Positions 53,148-62,076 of a stretch of 64,000 nt of DNA are shown here, piece after piece. Below the pieces are notes generated by a model, which made no database searches, had not been told where the DNA came from, and saw only the letters and a program-made list of their open reading frames with translations. Made by a program: the position numbers and the translations under genes. Location of the stretch: NCBI RefSeq assembly GCF_039994875.1, contig NZ_CP121196.1:558001-622000 (forward strand). The letters are read 5' to 3'. Every line of letters starts with the position of its first letter. Position 1 is the first letter of the stretch. The DNA comes from Telmatobacter sp. DSM 110680. GTDB lineage: Bacteria; Acidobacteriota; Terriglobia; Terriglobales; Acidobacteriaceae.

Positions 53148-54404
53148 TCAGAATCCACTGCGCAGTGGTTGTGTGCCGGCGGGACCGATAAGCCACACCC
53201 GCACTGCATATTGCGAGGAGTTCAAATTGAAGTTGAAATGAGGGGGGATACGATTAGCACATGTTTCGCTCGCCCACGCAATCACAAAGCCGTGCGAGCT
53301 CCAATTCGTCGTCCAGTTTCCCTGGGACTCAGCTTGAACGTTTTCGCCGGGGCATGACGCGTCAAAAACCGACAATTGAACGCTCTCCACCATCCATCCA
53401 GGAGCCAGCTGCGATAGATCGTAGCTGTCCTTCCCGGTCGAGAACCGCGAAGGGTCTGAGCGAGCCACAAATGCCGAGGTTCCCACCGCACCCGGTGGAA
53501 CCTGCTCGCTTGTGAACGGTGGCGATTCGAATTCTAACTGCTGGATTGCGCGCACAGAGGTTGCAGTTGCATCAAGCGCGACCCATGCAGCGGGAATGTT
53601 CTTAAAGAGTTGAGGTTCTCCGCGGGAGGCTACAAAAGAGCAACCATTAAGTTGCGCCTCTTGTCCATTGGGGAACTGAATGATGAGATCGCCGACGAAA
53701 TCCGAAACGGATCTCAACCCCGGATCGATATAGACATCGATGGCGTCATCCTTCCATGCTCGCGCTCCGTCCAGACGTAAATTGATTTGCGCTGCCGGAA
53801 CTCCGGGCTGGAGAGCGTGCGAACTCAATTGAAGCCGGACGGTGCCAGCAATCTGCCCGAAAGAACACCCCTCGAGATGGAAATGATTGTCAGGCTCTGC
53901 CGGAGTGAAGACTGGACCAGCGGCCTTGCCGTTGACGGAGCGGATGGTGGGTGCGATACACGGCACCGACGAATGCAATGGCTGCACTCCTGCTGCCGGC
54001 TCCATCAAGGCAGTTGAAATCGTGTGCACAGTGGGGAGCAGCGTAGTCGCTTGATCGGAGAGAAGCGGGTGAGTTTGAGACAACGCGACTGTGGTACCGA
54101 GATGCGACTGACGCCACAACCGCTGTTCAGCAAGCGAAGCAACTACATCTCGGTCAAGTCCACCAGCAGCAATCCGCGGATTCTTGATGCGAGGTCCGGT
54201 GATCAATCTCGCGTGAGCAAGGGTTTGCAGCCGCAATTGCTGATAGCGATCTGCGGGCAGGCTTCCTTCAGGCTGTCCGCTCTGCGTCGTCTTGCCGGCA
54301 GCCATCGCGAACTCTCGGAACAATCCCTCCGATAAGCCCGCAATGCTCGATGGGAGCCTTGGGCCGATGGCACACATCGCAAGGAGAATAATGAGCAGGT
54401 TCAT
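53148..54404 (-). CDS. Secreted protein of unknown function, paralog of the upstream neighbour
   Basis: A 418-residue exported protein (hydrophobic start MNLLIILLAMCAIG). After a low-complexity helical part, residues from about 155 on form a beta-rich region. It contains PTIRSVNGKAAGPVFTPAEP, LEGCSFGQIAGTVRLQL, DDAIDVYIDPGLR and GCSFVASRGEPQLFKNIP. The same order of motifs occurs in the gene at 54429-55991 (FGKQPGQIYLVGKFN; GFDFVAARSNPAVQLNSIP), so the two are tandem paralogs. The G..FG...G.V.L pattern is like an IPT/TIG-type Ig fold. Paired Cys residues (DASCPGENVQ, SETCANR) suggest disulfides. It follows the paralog by 24 bp and is probably in the same operon. I do not recognise a named family. 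Confidence 0.78.
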   Translation of the reverse strand: MNLLIILLAMCAIGPRLPSSIAGLSEGLFREFAMAAGKTTQSGQPEGSLPADRYQQLRLQTLAHARLITGPRIKNPRIAAGGLDRDVVASLAEQRLWRQSHLGTTVALSQTHPLLSDQATTLLPTVHTISTALMEPAAGVQPLHSSVPCIAPTIRSVNGKAAGPVFTPAEPDNHFHLEGCSFGQIAGTVRLQLSSHALQPGVPAAQINLRLDGARAWKDDAIDVYIDPGLRSVSDFVGDLIIQFPNGQEAQLNGCSFVASRGEPQLFKNIPAAWVALDATATSVRAIQQLEFESPPFTSEQVPPGAVGTSAFVARSDPSRFSTGKDSYDLSQLAPGWMVESVQLSVFDASCPGENVQAESQGNWTTNWSSHGFVIAWASETCANRIPPHFNFNLNSSQYAVRVWLIGPAGTQPLRSGF

Positions 54405-54428
54405 GTCATCCAGCTGTCTCGGTGTTGC

Positions 54429-55991
54429 TCAGTTGCCGCACGTCTCTGTCCCGCATTGCTGCATGTTCTGCATACACTGCGCTTGCGGCAGCCCAGTATA
54501 TGGGTCTGTACAACGCGGTCCCTTGGCCCAGATCTTCAGTCCGTAGGACGACCCCGTCACATTGCTGTAGGTCCAGTAAACGAAAGGCGGCGCGATGGGA
54601 ATGAAGCCCGAACACGAGGTATCCGTTCCGTCCACGCGCACAGCGTTACGCTGGACCTTGGTCCAGTCCGGCGTCATCGGTTCCATGTTCGCCTCTGAAA
54701 ATCCAAAGCTCTCCTTGTAGGTCACGACGCCTGGGCAGCTGGGCGGGGTTCCAATCGAAGTCATCTGCACTGAATCGAAGGTCCAGCCCGAAGCGAGTTG
54801 CGGCGTATAGAAGTCAGTACCGGGAGAAAACTTCTTGCTGGCCGAACGCAAAATGTAAACCGAATATCCCGCCATCGAATTCGGTGCATTCGATCCCGGT
54901 ATGACCGGCGATTGAAAATCCAGATTTGGTTGACCAAAGTTTTCAGACCAACCGGAATGCGTGACCCAATTCTGCGGAATCGAATTCAGCTGCACCGCCG
55001 GATTGGACCGCGCGGCCACAAAGTCGAAGCCCGTCATCTTGATTTGTCCTGCACCCGCAGGTGCAACAATCAGCGTGACATTCTGCTGGTCCTGCTCGCC
55101 GCTCGTTTTGGGATCAACGCGGGCATCGATCTCCGTGTCGCTCCAGAATTGAGGCTGCAGATTGACCTGTTGCGCGTTGAACTTCCCGACAAGGTAAATC
55201 TGGCCAGGCTGTTTCCCGAACATACATCCCCGGATCACGTAGGAATCGTATTCAAGTTCAGGAGTGAAGACTGCATTCTTCGTCTGCTTGTTTACATCGA
55301 AGATTGTTGGAGTCTGGCAAACATAGGGAATCGTCGTGATGGGCGCGGGCACCCCCAGCTTCGATTTCGGTGCTGTTGCGATTGTCGATGTTGACGCAAC
55401 CCCCAAGCCGACGGGACTTCCGCCGCGGGACCCGGAAGCGCTCATCAATGTGCTGGGCGAAGATCCCGGCTGCGCCGGAAGCAGCATCGGCCCCGCGGCT
55501 GGGACGGTGGAAATCGACGCGGCCCCTGTAGCAGGAGCGACAACTGGCGAAAGCAATGCCGTCTGCGCGCCCGAAGGTGACTGAATCCCCTGCCGGGCTG
55601 CAATCATTTGCGCACCATTCAGCGATCCGGTTTGCGAACTGGGCTGCGCTGTCGGCAATGGGGTGGCAGCATGCAACTTCAGCTCTGCGATCGCCAGTTT
55701 CTGCTGCTGCAGTCTCTTGAACTTCTCCGGATCGATCGCCTCGATCCCGCGCATCTTGGCATGAATAACAGGGCCCGCCTTGATCTCTGCTTTGGCAGCC
55801 GCATCCCTGTCATACTTCGTCATTTCCTCACTGGTCATCTCGTGCAGCTTGGCATTTGCCGGAAGACCCGTCTTCCACGAAACGTTTTTCCCTTCCTTTT
55901 CCTCTGGACTGCTCTGCGACGTGCAGATTTCCAAAGTGGTTATTGCCATAACGCAAAGGATTAGGCCGTCAACGATTGTCCGCCTGGTCAT
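54429..55991 (-). CDS. Secreted protein of unknown function with IPT/TIG-like domain (paralog pair)
   Basis: A 520-residue exported protein. ATG 55991 (MTRRTIVDGLILCVMAITTL) has a strong ribosome site, GGAGG, on the coding strand; the frame is open 24 codons further, but without such a site. After a charged helical part (EEMTKYDRDAAAKAEIKAGP) and an Ala/Pro/Ser-rich linker, the beta-rich half contains PTIFDVNKQTKNAVFTPELE, RGCMFGKQPGQIYLVGKFN and GFDFVAARSNPAVQLNSIPQ. A Cys-rich end follows (RCTDPYTGLPQAQCMQNMQQ, CGTETCGN). It matches its downstream neighbour motif for motif. Likely periplasmic or surface; role unknown. Confidence 0.8.
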   Translation of the reverse strand: MTRRTIVDGLILCVMAITTLEICTSQSSPEEKEGKNVSWKTGLPANAKLHEMTSEEMTKYDRDAAAKAEIKAGPVIHAKMRGIEAIDPEKFKRLQQQKLAIAELKLHAATPLPTAQPSSQTGSLNGAQMIAARQGIQSPSGAQTALLSPVVAPATGAASISTVPAAGPMLLPAQPGSSPSTLMSASGSRGGSPVGLGVASTSTIATAPKSKLGVPAPITTIPYVCQTPTIFDVNKQTKNAVFTPELEYDSYVIRGCMFGKQPGQIYLVGKFNAQQVNLQPQFWSDTEIDARVDPKTSGEQDQQNVTLIVAPAGAGQIKMTGFDFVAARSNPAVQLNSIPQNWVTHSGWSENFGQPNLDFQSPVIPGSNAPNSMAGYSVYILRSASKKFSPGTDFYTPQLASGWTFDSVQMTSIGTPPSCPGVVTYKESFGFSEANMEPMTPDWTKVQRNAVRVDGTDTSCSGFIPIAPPFVYWTYSNVTGSSYGLKIWAKGPRCTDPYTGLPQAQCMQNMQQCGTETCGN

Positions 55992-56535
55992 TCGCTTTTC
56001 CTCCGTTGAACCCAGACTTTGCCCAGGTGCTATGGGAATAGCCCGGAATCGCCGAATGGTCAAAGGAACCGCGCATGATTCGTTGCTGACCTGCTAAGTC
56101 ATTGTTCAGGCGAAATCTTAGAGGCACAGCTTACGCATCTCGCCCACGCACAATTTGGTACGACCGAAGAGTCTTCTCATGATCTTCCGTCAGCAGATCG
56201 TCGTCCTTGGGTTCCGGTTCGACATAAGAAATGCCCGATCCGTATATATAGATCGATATATGTGGTGTGCAGGACCCCCATCCACTCGAAGCTAAACCAT
56301 CCGCACCTTCACTCCGACGAGTGATGTGGTAAGACTCCATCGTCACTCAACCATCGGTTCGGAAAATTCCCGGGACGACCAAAATCCTTCAGCAACGCAC
56401 TTCGCCGATGAGTCAGTCAACGAGCCAAAATCCCTGTTACCAGGAATTTAGTAAGTCAGCTTCGTTTCATTTGCAGTTCCTTTGACCTCACAGGGTGATC
56501 GGCCTAAACATTGGCGGCATCCGAGGTCACTGCTC
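55992..56535. other. 544-bp divergent intergenic region
   Basis: It separates the minus-strand paralog pair from the plus-strand envelope cluster and must hold both promoters. An AT-rich palindromic patch (atatatagatcgatatat, 56243-56260) stands out and could be an operator. A 71-codon open frame on the minus strand (56131-56346) has weak coding character and is not called as a gene. Confidence 0.45.
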
Positions 56536-57645
56536 ATGCGACTCACTTTGATTGCGTCGATCTCAGCCGGGATTCTGATTGGCACGAACGCCGGCGCACA
56601 GATTTCGCCCTCCCCCACCCAGGCCCGTGCCCTCACGGCTCCAGGTCAGCAACGGCCCCAGCAGCCGCCCGCACATCAACAGCCGATTTCTCCAATTGAT
56701 CGCAGTCCCCAGCCCACCCAAATCATGAACCTTCCGGGTACGCTGATGGGCTACGTCTACTGGGACACTTCGTCAATTCAATACGACCTGAATGCTCCCT
56801 GCACAGGCTTTTCGGTAACCATCAGCCAGGGACAGCCACCGTCTGGATCCAACCTTTCCTTTGAACAGTTCACAGTGCTGGGGACCTACAACAACAACTT
56901 CTCCAGCATCGGCACGATCGGGAAGTATGCAGTCTGCCAATACGCCGTCGATCATCTGCCCGAAGGTAAGGATCTGCAGGTTCACGTCATGGCATCGTCC
57001 AAAAACTTCAAGACAGTTGTCTTTCCCTCGACTCCGCCCACTGCGAATGAACCCAATCGGCCTATACAGATCATCAACGGAAAGTGCAATAACCTGCCGC
57101 CTGCTGTGCCCACTTTAGCCACGCTCGGCAGCAACTGGTGGACCTGTGGCGACTACGCCTACAACGTCAACTTTGTTATGCAACCCCCGCAGAATATTCC
57201 TGGAATCACTAGCGGCACCGGTACAACGCTAACCATCGTTCAGTCGCAAACGCTTCTGCCCCGCACTTCTTCCGGTGACGGCATGCTGAATCCTGGTACC
57301 GCCCAGTCGCCGCAGCCCGGGTCATTCGGAGCGGCAGGTCCCGTGCCCACGCAGGCTCAGCAGGCAATGCCCTCCGTCAACTGGGGCGATCGAAATAACC
57401 AAACCGTGCTCGGCAATCGCGATGTGATCCAGATGCTCAACAGCGGACTGCCCGAGTCGGTGATCGTCACCAGGATCCGATCCGCAAAAGGAAGCTTCGA
57501 CCTCTCTGCTGAAGGCTGCAACGCGCTTCAGCAAGCCAACGTCAGCATGAAAATCTTGAACGCGATGGGCGACGGCAGCGTCACCCCATGCCCGGGATTC
57601 TCACCCGTGGGCGCGCCGCAGAAGGCGCTCAGCCCGCAGAACTGA
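56536..57645 (+). CDS. Secreted protein of unknown function with C-terminal 'DVI.M...GLPESVIV' domain
   Basis: A 369-residue exported protein: signal peptide (MRLTLIASISAGILIGTNAG, then AQ), a Pro/Gln-rich spacer, and a beta-rich middle (LPGTLMGYVYWDTSSIQYDL, GKYAVCQYAVDHLPEGKDLQ). The C-terminal domain reads NRDVIQMLNSGLPESVIVTR, then SFDLSAEGCNALQQANVS. A related domain begins the next protein (NNDVLAMVNKKMPESVIVSA). The domain occurs widely in acidobacterial exported proteins in my recollection, with no known function. ATG 56536 was chosen because the signal peptide starts there; a TTG at 56482 is unlikely. It starts the plus-strand run of the envelope cluster. Confidence 0.8.
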   Translation: MRLTLIASISAGILIGTNAGAQISPSPTQARALTAPGQQRPQQPPAHQQPISPIDRSPQPTQIMNLPGTLMGYVYWDTSSIQYDLNAPCTGFSVTISQGQPPSGSNLSFEQFTVLGTYNNNFSSIGTIGKYAVCQYAVDHLPEGKDLQVHVMASSKNFKTVVFPSTPPTANEPNRPIQIINGKCNNLPPAVPTLATLGSNWWTCGDYAYNVNFVMQPPQNIPGITSGTGTTLTIVQSQTLLPRTSSGDGMLNPGTAQSPQPGSFGAAGPVPTQAQQAMPSVNWGDRNNQTVLGNRDVIQMLNSGLPESVIVTRIRSAKGSFDLSAEGCNALQQANVSMKILNAMGDGSVTPCPGFSPVGAPQKALSPQN

Positions 57646-57743
57646 AATAAGGCCAACTAGAGCCGACACAAATCGCCTTGCCAGTTACACGGGGGCCAGG
57701 ATGCCTTGGAAAACCACGTACCGCAATTAAGAGAGCAGCAGAT

Positions 57744-58790
57744 ATGACTAGAAAACGTAAGATTCGTCCGATCGCAACCGGCGCGTACCTTGTGCTGATG
57801 GCTGCTTCAATCGCGGGCCAAAACAGCACGAAGCCGCTCACCAACAACGATGTGCTCGCGATGGTGAACAAGAAGATGCCAGAGTCGGTGATCGTATCGG
57901 CCATCAAAACCACTCCCGGCGCATACGACACGTCTACCAACGAACTCATCCGACTTAACTCCGCCGGCGTCACCGAACTCGAGTTGAACGCGATGATCGG
58001 TGTCGCACACAAGGCAAGCAGCGCCGATGCCGTCCCCGCTGCCAGCAACATTGCTGCCGATCCCGACACAACGCCGAGGTCGCGTATGCCCCGCGTACAG
58101 CTCATGCAAGGCAGTACATCGCAGGATCTCAAGCTCGAGAAAACCCAATTAGCGCAAACCAAGAACAAGCCTTCATCGATGAAAAATCTTGCGTCCGATT
58201 CCGTTGTGACGCAGGCCATGCAGGCGGGCATCAGCACTGCCAGTTGGGATGCCGCTACGCACATGAACTCCGTGATCGGCGGATCGACTGTGCAAGAGGC
58301 CGGCAGCATCGTCTCCGGAATGCTGGCACATCGCCCCCCCACGGTCACTTATGTATGGGGAGTGCCGGGTCCGGCTTCGAGCAACGTCGTGCACACACTG
58401 GCCCCGGCGTTCAGCGTTGATTATTCGCGGGCCGCCGGGGTGAATCCGGACGATTTTGAACCGGCAGTCGTAAAGCTCACACCTGCACAAAATACCTGCC
58501 GCATTGTAGGTGCCACGCAGGGAAAGGCCGATGCAGGCGCGAGCCCCGCAGCCGACTGGCAGGTCTACTCGCATTATCTCGAAGAACCGGTCACGGTGAA
58601 GCCTCAGAAGCTGGGCCCCGGCAAATACAAAATCAATACTCCCGAATTGGCTCCTGGCGAGTACGGACTGGTTCTGCGGCCTATCTCGAAGACCAAGAAG
58701 TTCTCCGGAGGAGATGTCGCAAGAGCGCAGGGCGACGGACTGATGTTCGATGCAATCTGGACCTTCCAGATTTCAGACGAGGCGCAATAA
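57744..58790 (+). CDS. Secreted protein of unknown function with N-terminal 'DVL.M...MPESVIV' domain
   Basis: A 348-residue exported protein. After a signal peptide (MTRKRKIRPIATGAYLVLMA, then ASIAG) a helical domain follows: LTNNDVLAMVNKKMPESVIV, then YDTSTNELIRLNSAGVTELE. It is homologous to the end of the preceding protein. The C-terminal half is beta-rich (ITGATQGK-type turns; GPGKYKINTPELAPGEYGLV, LRPISKTKKF), a fold often seen in surface-layer or carrier-like proteins. ATG 57744 is 98 bp after the previous gene; the upstream frame (from 57678) lacks signal-like sequence. Its stop overlaps the next start by 1 bp, so the two are coupled. No enzyme motif seen. Confidence 0.8.
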   Translation: MTRKRKIRPIATGAYLVLMAASIAGQNSTKPLTNNDVLAMVNKKMPESVIVSAIKTTPGAYDTSTNELIRLNSAGVTELELNAMIGVAHKASSADAVPAASNIAADPDTTPRSRMPRVQLMQGSTSQDLKLEKTQLAQTKNKPSSMKNLASDSVVTQAMQAGISTASWDAATHMNSVIGGSTVQEAGSIVSGMLAHRPPTVTYVWGVPGPASSNVVHTLAPAFSVDYSRAAGVNPDDFEPAVVKLTPAQNTCRIVGATQGKADAGASPAADWQVYSHYLEEPVTVKPQKLGPGKYKINTPELAPGEYGLVLRPISKTKKFSGGDVARAQGDGLMFDAIWTFQISDEAQ

Positions 58791-60418
58791 TGGCGAACGA
58801 CTCCCAAAAATCAAAGACACATAGTGCCGGAACATGGTGGCCGCGCACATCTGGGATCCTGATCCTGCTTCTCGCCGGATGCCGGCACGAAAGTGCACCC
58901 ACTACCGCACAGACGACCTCGCAATCTGGCGGAAATATCACCCAGGCTTCACCATCCCACCAGACGCCCATGGCGTCGCATGGTTCCGGATACGCACACG
59001 TGACGTATCGCTCCAACGTCCGCATCATGGAAGCCGAAGAAGGCAAGAAGACGCTCATTGGTGTCAGCACCAACGGAGCGAGTCTGCTGTTCGATTCTTC
59101 CAGCGCCACCGCACACTCCTTGCATGCTGGCGATGTCTTGCTCATCAAGGGACTGATGGCGCGAACTGTACTCGGCGCCGAGTCCACTCCAGACGGAATA
59201 GTAGTTCTCACACAGCACGCGCTTATCACTGATGTCATTCAGGATGGAGAAATAAAGATTCAGGCGCCGGTCCGCTTCGGAGCCGTTCGCGCGGCCAACG
59301 AACAGGACGTTCCTCCTCTTCCAACGTGGCTCAATCTCTTCGCCACCCCCGCGTACGCGCAAAGCCCCACGGGCGAGATGGCAAAGAGCGCCGAAGCGAA
59401 GGGCTCAATGGACGCCTACGGAAACATGATCAAAGGAATGTTCAGTTCCGTGGTCAGTGGTTGGGACACCACCTTTCAGGCGACGCCCGCCGAAGGCCAG
59501 ACCAATCTCAACATCACCCTCAAGCGTAATGTCGGTGGATTCGCCGCACTGATCACTGGACAAGGGAGCATCTCGAACTTTCAGTTCGATTCCATGATCA
59601 ACATCAAGCAGAGCGTGCTCCAGAACATGGACACCAGTTTCAACAATCTCAATGGGCAAATGAATTTCCAGTGGCAGGTCGCCAAAGATGATGGCGGCGT
59701 GATGGCCGAGGAAAGCAGGATCAAACTTCCCGGTGCCATCGAGGTTCCCCTTTCAGAATTTCTCGATGGCTTGCCCATGTATCTCGAGGTAAGCGGTGCA
59801 ATCCTCATTCACCCTGCAATTACCGGCGGCAAGGAAATTACAAAAGGCCAGTTCCAGATACGCTACGACGGCAACCAGCACTTCCAGGTAAAGTCGGGAA
59901 ACGTCAACACCGATGGCAGTCTCTCAGGAGATATCCAGCTAGGTGACCATCAAGATATTTCCCCAACCGCCCCGCTTGGCATGGTCGTCGCGTTCGCCGC
60001 TCCGCGCGTGGAACTAACCTTGGGTCTCAACAAGATCTATGACGAAAGCGAAATTAAAAAAGCGGCGGACATCGTCGACAAGATTGCGGACACAGTGGCC
60101 AAGCACCTGTTGAATGCACAGCAATATGCCAACTACCAGCAGAACGGACTGCATCTTGGCGACACGTTCAAGAACGCTCTCTCCACCGATGGCGCTGCAT
60201 TTTTTCAGATGATCGGCACATCGGCTTCGAGTTACTCGGGCATGTCGTCCATCAGCCCCTGTGCTCGCTACGACCTCAATCTTGTTGCACAAGTTGGCGC
60301 ATCCGCAGAGGTATGGGGCAAAACTTACGCCAGCACTAACAAAGAAATCTTTCGCAAAGGCATGACCCGGGTCGATCCGCCCGGCATGAGGCTTTGCGAA
60401 AACATCGGCAAAAGCTGA
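58790..60418 (+). CDS. Exported lipoprotein-like protein of unknown function (542 aa)
   Basis: The N-terminus (WWPRTSGILILLLAGCRHES) has a lipobox LLAGC at about residues 27-31, so the protein is probably anchored by lipid after a slightly long, polar n-region. The following 70 residues are Ser/Thr/Gln-rich. The body alternates beta strands and short helices, for example LSEMLIKGL-like segments, NITLKRNVGGFAALITGQGS and PLSEFLDGLPMYLEVSGAIL. No catalytic motif or named domain was recognised. It is translationally coupled to the gene before it and followed after 20 bp by the zinc-ribbon membrane protein. Confidence 0.75.
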   Translation: MANDSQKSKTHSAGTWWPRTSGILILLLAGCRHESAPTTAQTTSQSGGNITQASPSHQTPMASHGSGYAHVTYRSNVRIMEAEEGKKTLIGVSTNGASLLFDSSSATAHSLHAGDVLLIKGLMARTVLGAESTPDGIVVLTQHALITDVIQDGEIKIQAPVRFGAVRAANEQDVPPLPTWLNLFATPAYAQSPTGEMAKSAEAKGSMDAYGNMIKGMFSSVVSGWDTTFQATPAEGQTNLNITLKRNVGGFAALITGQGSISNFQFDSMINIKQSVLQNMDTSFNNLNGQMNFQWQVAKDDGGVMAEESRIKLPGAIEVPLSEFLDGLPMYLEVSGAILIHPAITGGKEITKGQFQIRYDGNQHFQVKSGNVNTDGSLSGDIQLGDHQDISPTAPLGMVVAFAAPRVELTLGLNKIYDESEIKKAADIVDKIADTVAKHLLNAQQYANYQQNGLHLGDTFKNALSTDGAAFFQMIGTSASSYSGMSSISPCARYDLNLVAQVGASAEVWGKTYASTNKEIFRKGMTRVDPPGMRLCENIGKS

Positions 60419-60438
60419 TCTGAAAAGGAGCAATCGAC

Positions 60439-61125
60439 ATGGCATTTTGTGGAAACTGCGGTGCGTCACTGTCACAGGGAACCGGCTTCTGTGGCGTATG
60501 TGGAGCCAACTTAACTTCGCCGGCCCAACCCACCATCGCCGCAGCCCCAGCGCCTCCGTCGATGAATACTGTCAACGCGGGATGGACCTCGGTTGCTGCC
60601 GCACAGCCAGCCACGGCGGCCTCATCAGCTCCCTCGTGGACGCCGGTTTCTAATCAACAAAATGCTGCGCCGCAAACACCGCCCGCATCGTCGTGGAGCG
60701 CGCCTGCCGCTGCCGGTGCACCCGCGCAAGGTTGGAATGCGGCACCACCTGCGGCAGCGGCTGTCTCCGGTACCGCGCTCACGCCGAACATCGCCGGTGC
60801 ATTGGCGTATTCACTGGGCATCATCACCGGAATTTTGTTCCTTGTGCTGGAGCCGTATCGCCGCGATCGCTTCGTACGCTTCCACGCCATGCAGTCGATC
60901 CTCTACTTTGTTGCCGCGGTAGCCTTCAACATCGTGTGGAGCATCATGGTCGGATTCCTGATTAGCATTAGCGGCTGGATCGCAGTCGTATCGATTCCCA
61001 TTCGCTTGCTGATCTCGCTGGCTCTCTTCGGACTTTGGCTGTTCCTCATGTTTCAGGCCTATAGCCAGCGCGAGTTTCGTATCCCGATCCTTGGCGCGAT
61101 AGCAGCGAAGCAGGCGGGCTCATAA
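60439..61125 (+). CDS. Zinc-ribbon membrane protein with DUF4870-like helices
   Basis: A 228-residue protein. An N-terminal zinc ribbon (CGNCGASLSQGTGFCGVCG, two CXXC pairs) leads into an 80-residue Ala/Pro/Gln-rich linker. Then a three-helix membrane part follows (NIAGALAYSLGIITGILFLV, EPYRRDRFVRFHAMQSILYF, FGLWLFLMFQAYSQREFRIP). The phrase FVRFHAMQS before the second helix is the hallmark of the DUF4870/TIC20-like family. The zinc ribbon should be cytoplasmic. The ribosome site is aaaggag. The same ribbon-linker-membrane plan recurs in the OmpA protein two genes on, suggesting a common assembly. Confidence 0.85.
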   Translation: MAFCGNCGASLSQGTGFCGVCGANLTSPAQPTIAAAPAPPSMNTVNAGWTSVAAAQPATAASSAPSWTPVSNQQNAAPQTPPASSWSAPAAAGAPAQGWNAAPPAAAAVSGTALTPNIAGALAYSLGIITGILFLVLEPYRRDRFVRFHAMQSILYFVAAVAFNIVWSIMVGFLISISGWIAVVSIPIRLLISLALFGLWLFLMFQAYSQREFRIPILGAIAAKQAGS

Positions 61126-61182
61126 ACGATGACATCCGAAACCAATTTCAAGTTTTCCCTAACGCAAAGAGGGAGGCAGATC

Positions 61183-61929
61183 GTGAAACTTCGAAATCAA
61201 GCTCTGTGTAAAGGGTCGCCACTTTTCGTTTTGTCCCTTGCGATAGTCTGCGTAGCGGGATGCAAAACTCATTCCGCTGCAAAGGTGGAGGCAGCCAAGA
61301 CTGAATCAACTGTCAAGTCGGCCCCGGTTGGTGGCACCTACTGCCTCCAGACCTATGCCCAGGGAACTCCGCCGACCAAGACTGTGCACTTCTCCTACAA
61401 AGAGAGTGAGAGCGACGGCACGTTGAAGGACTATGAGGGAGATCTTGTCGGCGACAATCTCGATTCGACCGTGCACGAAAAACGGCCAGCGAATGACACT
61501 GATCGAGAAATGGCGAGCGATAAGCGCTTCCCCGGACCGCCCATCGTCGACGGCTTTGTTGACACCAACCGTTCACTCCACTCCACGCGTAGCGACATCT
61601 CCGGCTGGTCGATGGGATCAAGTGGACAAGTGCAGGCGTTTACTCCGTGGGGTCTCTTTATCGCCAAGCCAGTCGTGACCCAGGTCGGCACTGAAAACGT
61701 GGCGGGATCCGAAGCGCTCAAGTATTCAGTCGACAGTTCCCAGCAGAGCCAACTCGAGAAGATGCCGTTGACTTTCGCTGGTGGATTGAAGGACTACACC
61801 ATCAAAGGCACCGCATGGGTTGATCCCAAGCAGCAATGCATTCTTCAGTACGACATCAATTATGAAGAGGTTGCAAAAGACGGGACAGTCAAGAAGACCC
61901 ATTATGAAGGCAGCACAGCGAGGCAATGA
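61183..61929 (+). CDS. Lipoprotein of unknown function (248 aa)
   Basis: GTG 61183 is chosen because GGGAGG lies 6 bp upstream; ATG 61129 would add 18 residues with no ribosome site so close. The signal (GSPLFVLSLAIVCVAGC) ends in a clear lipobox VAGC followed by KTHS. The mature protein is beta-rich (VHFSYKESESDGTLKDYEGD, GGLKDYTIKGTAWVDPKQQC) and may bind a small hydrophobic ligand or another envelope component, but no family was recognised. It sits between two zinc-ribbon membrane proteins in the same orientation. Confidence 0.78.
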   Translation: MKLRNQALCKGSPLFVLSLAIVCVAGCKTHSAAKVEAAKTESTVKSAPVGGTYCLQTYAQGTPPTKTVHFSYKESESDGTLKDYEGDLVGDNLDSTVHEKRPANDTDREMASDKRFPGPPIVDGFVDTNRSLHSTRSDISGWSMGSSGQVQAFTPWGLFIAKPVVTQVGTENVAGSEALKYSVDSSQQSQLEKMPLTFAGGLKDYTIKGTAWVDPKQQCILQYDINYEEVAKDGTVKKTHYEGSTARQ

Positions 61930-62076
61930 GGCTGAACGATTGGATTGAGAATTTGCAACTCAGTAGAGTGCAATCGCGACGGAAAGGCCGTCATCCCTCG
62001 CATTAAGAAGGCGGCCTCGTGGGAAGTGCAGTGAAACCACAAGTACACGTCATGACTTAGCAGGAGATGAGAGATC

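Noticed and set aside
56131..56346. A 71-codon minus-strand open frame in the divergent spacer
   Set aside because: No ribosome site, biased Ser/Gly/Tyr composition arising partly from an AT repeat, and no family resemblance.
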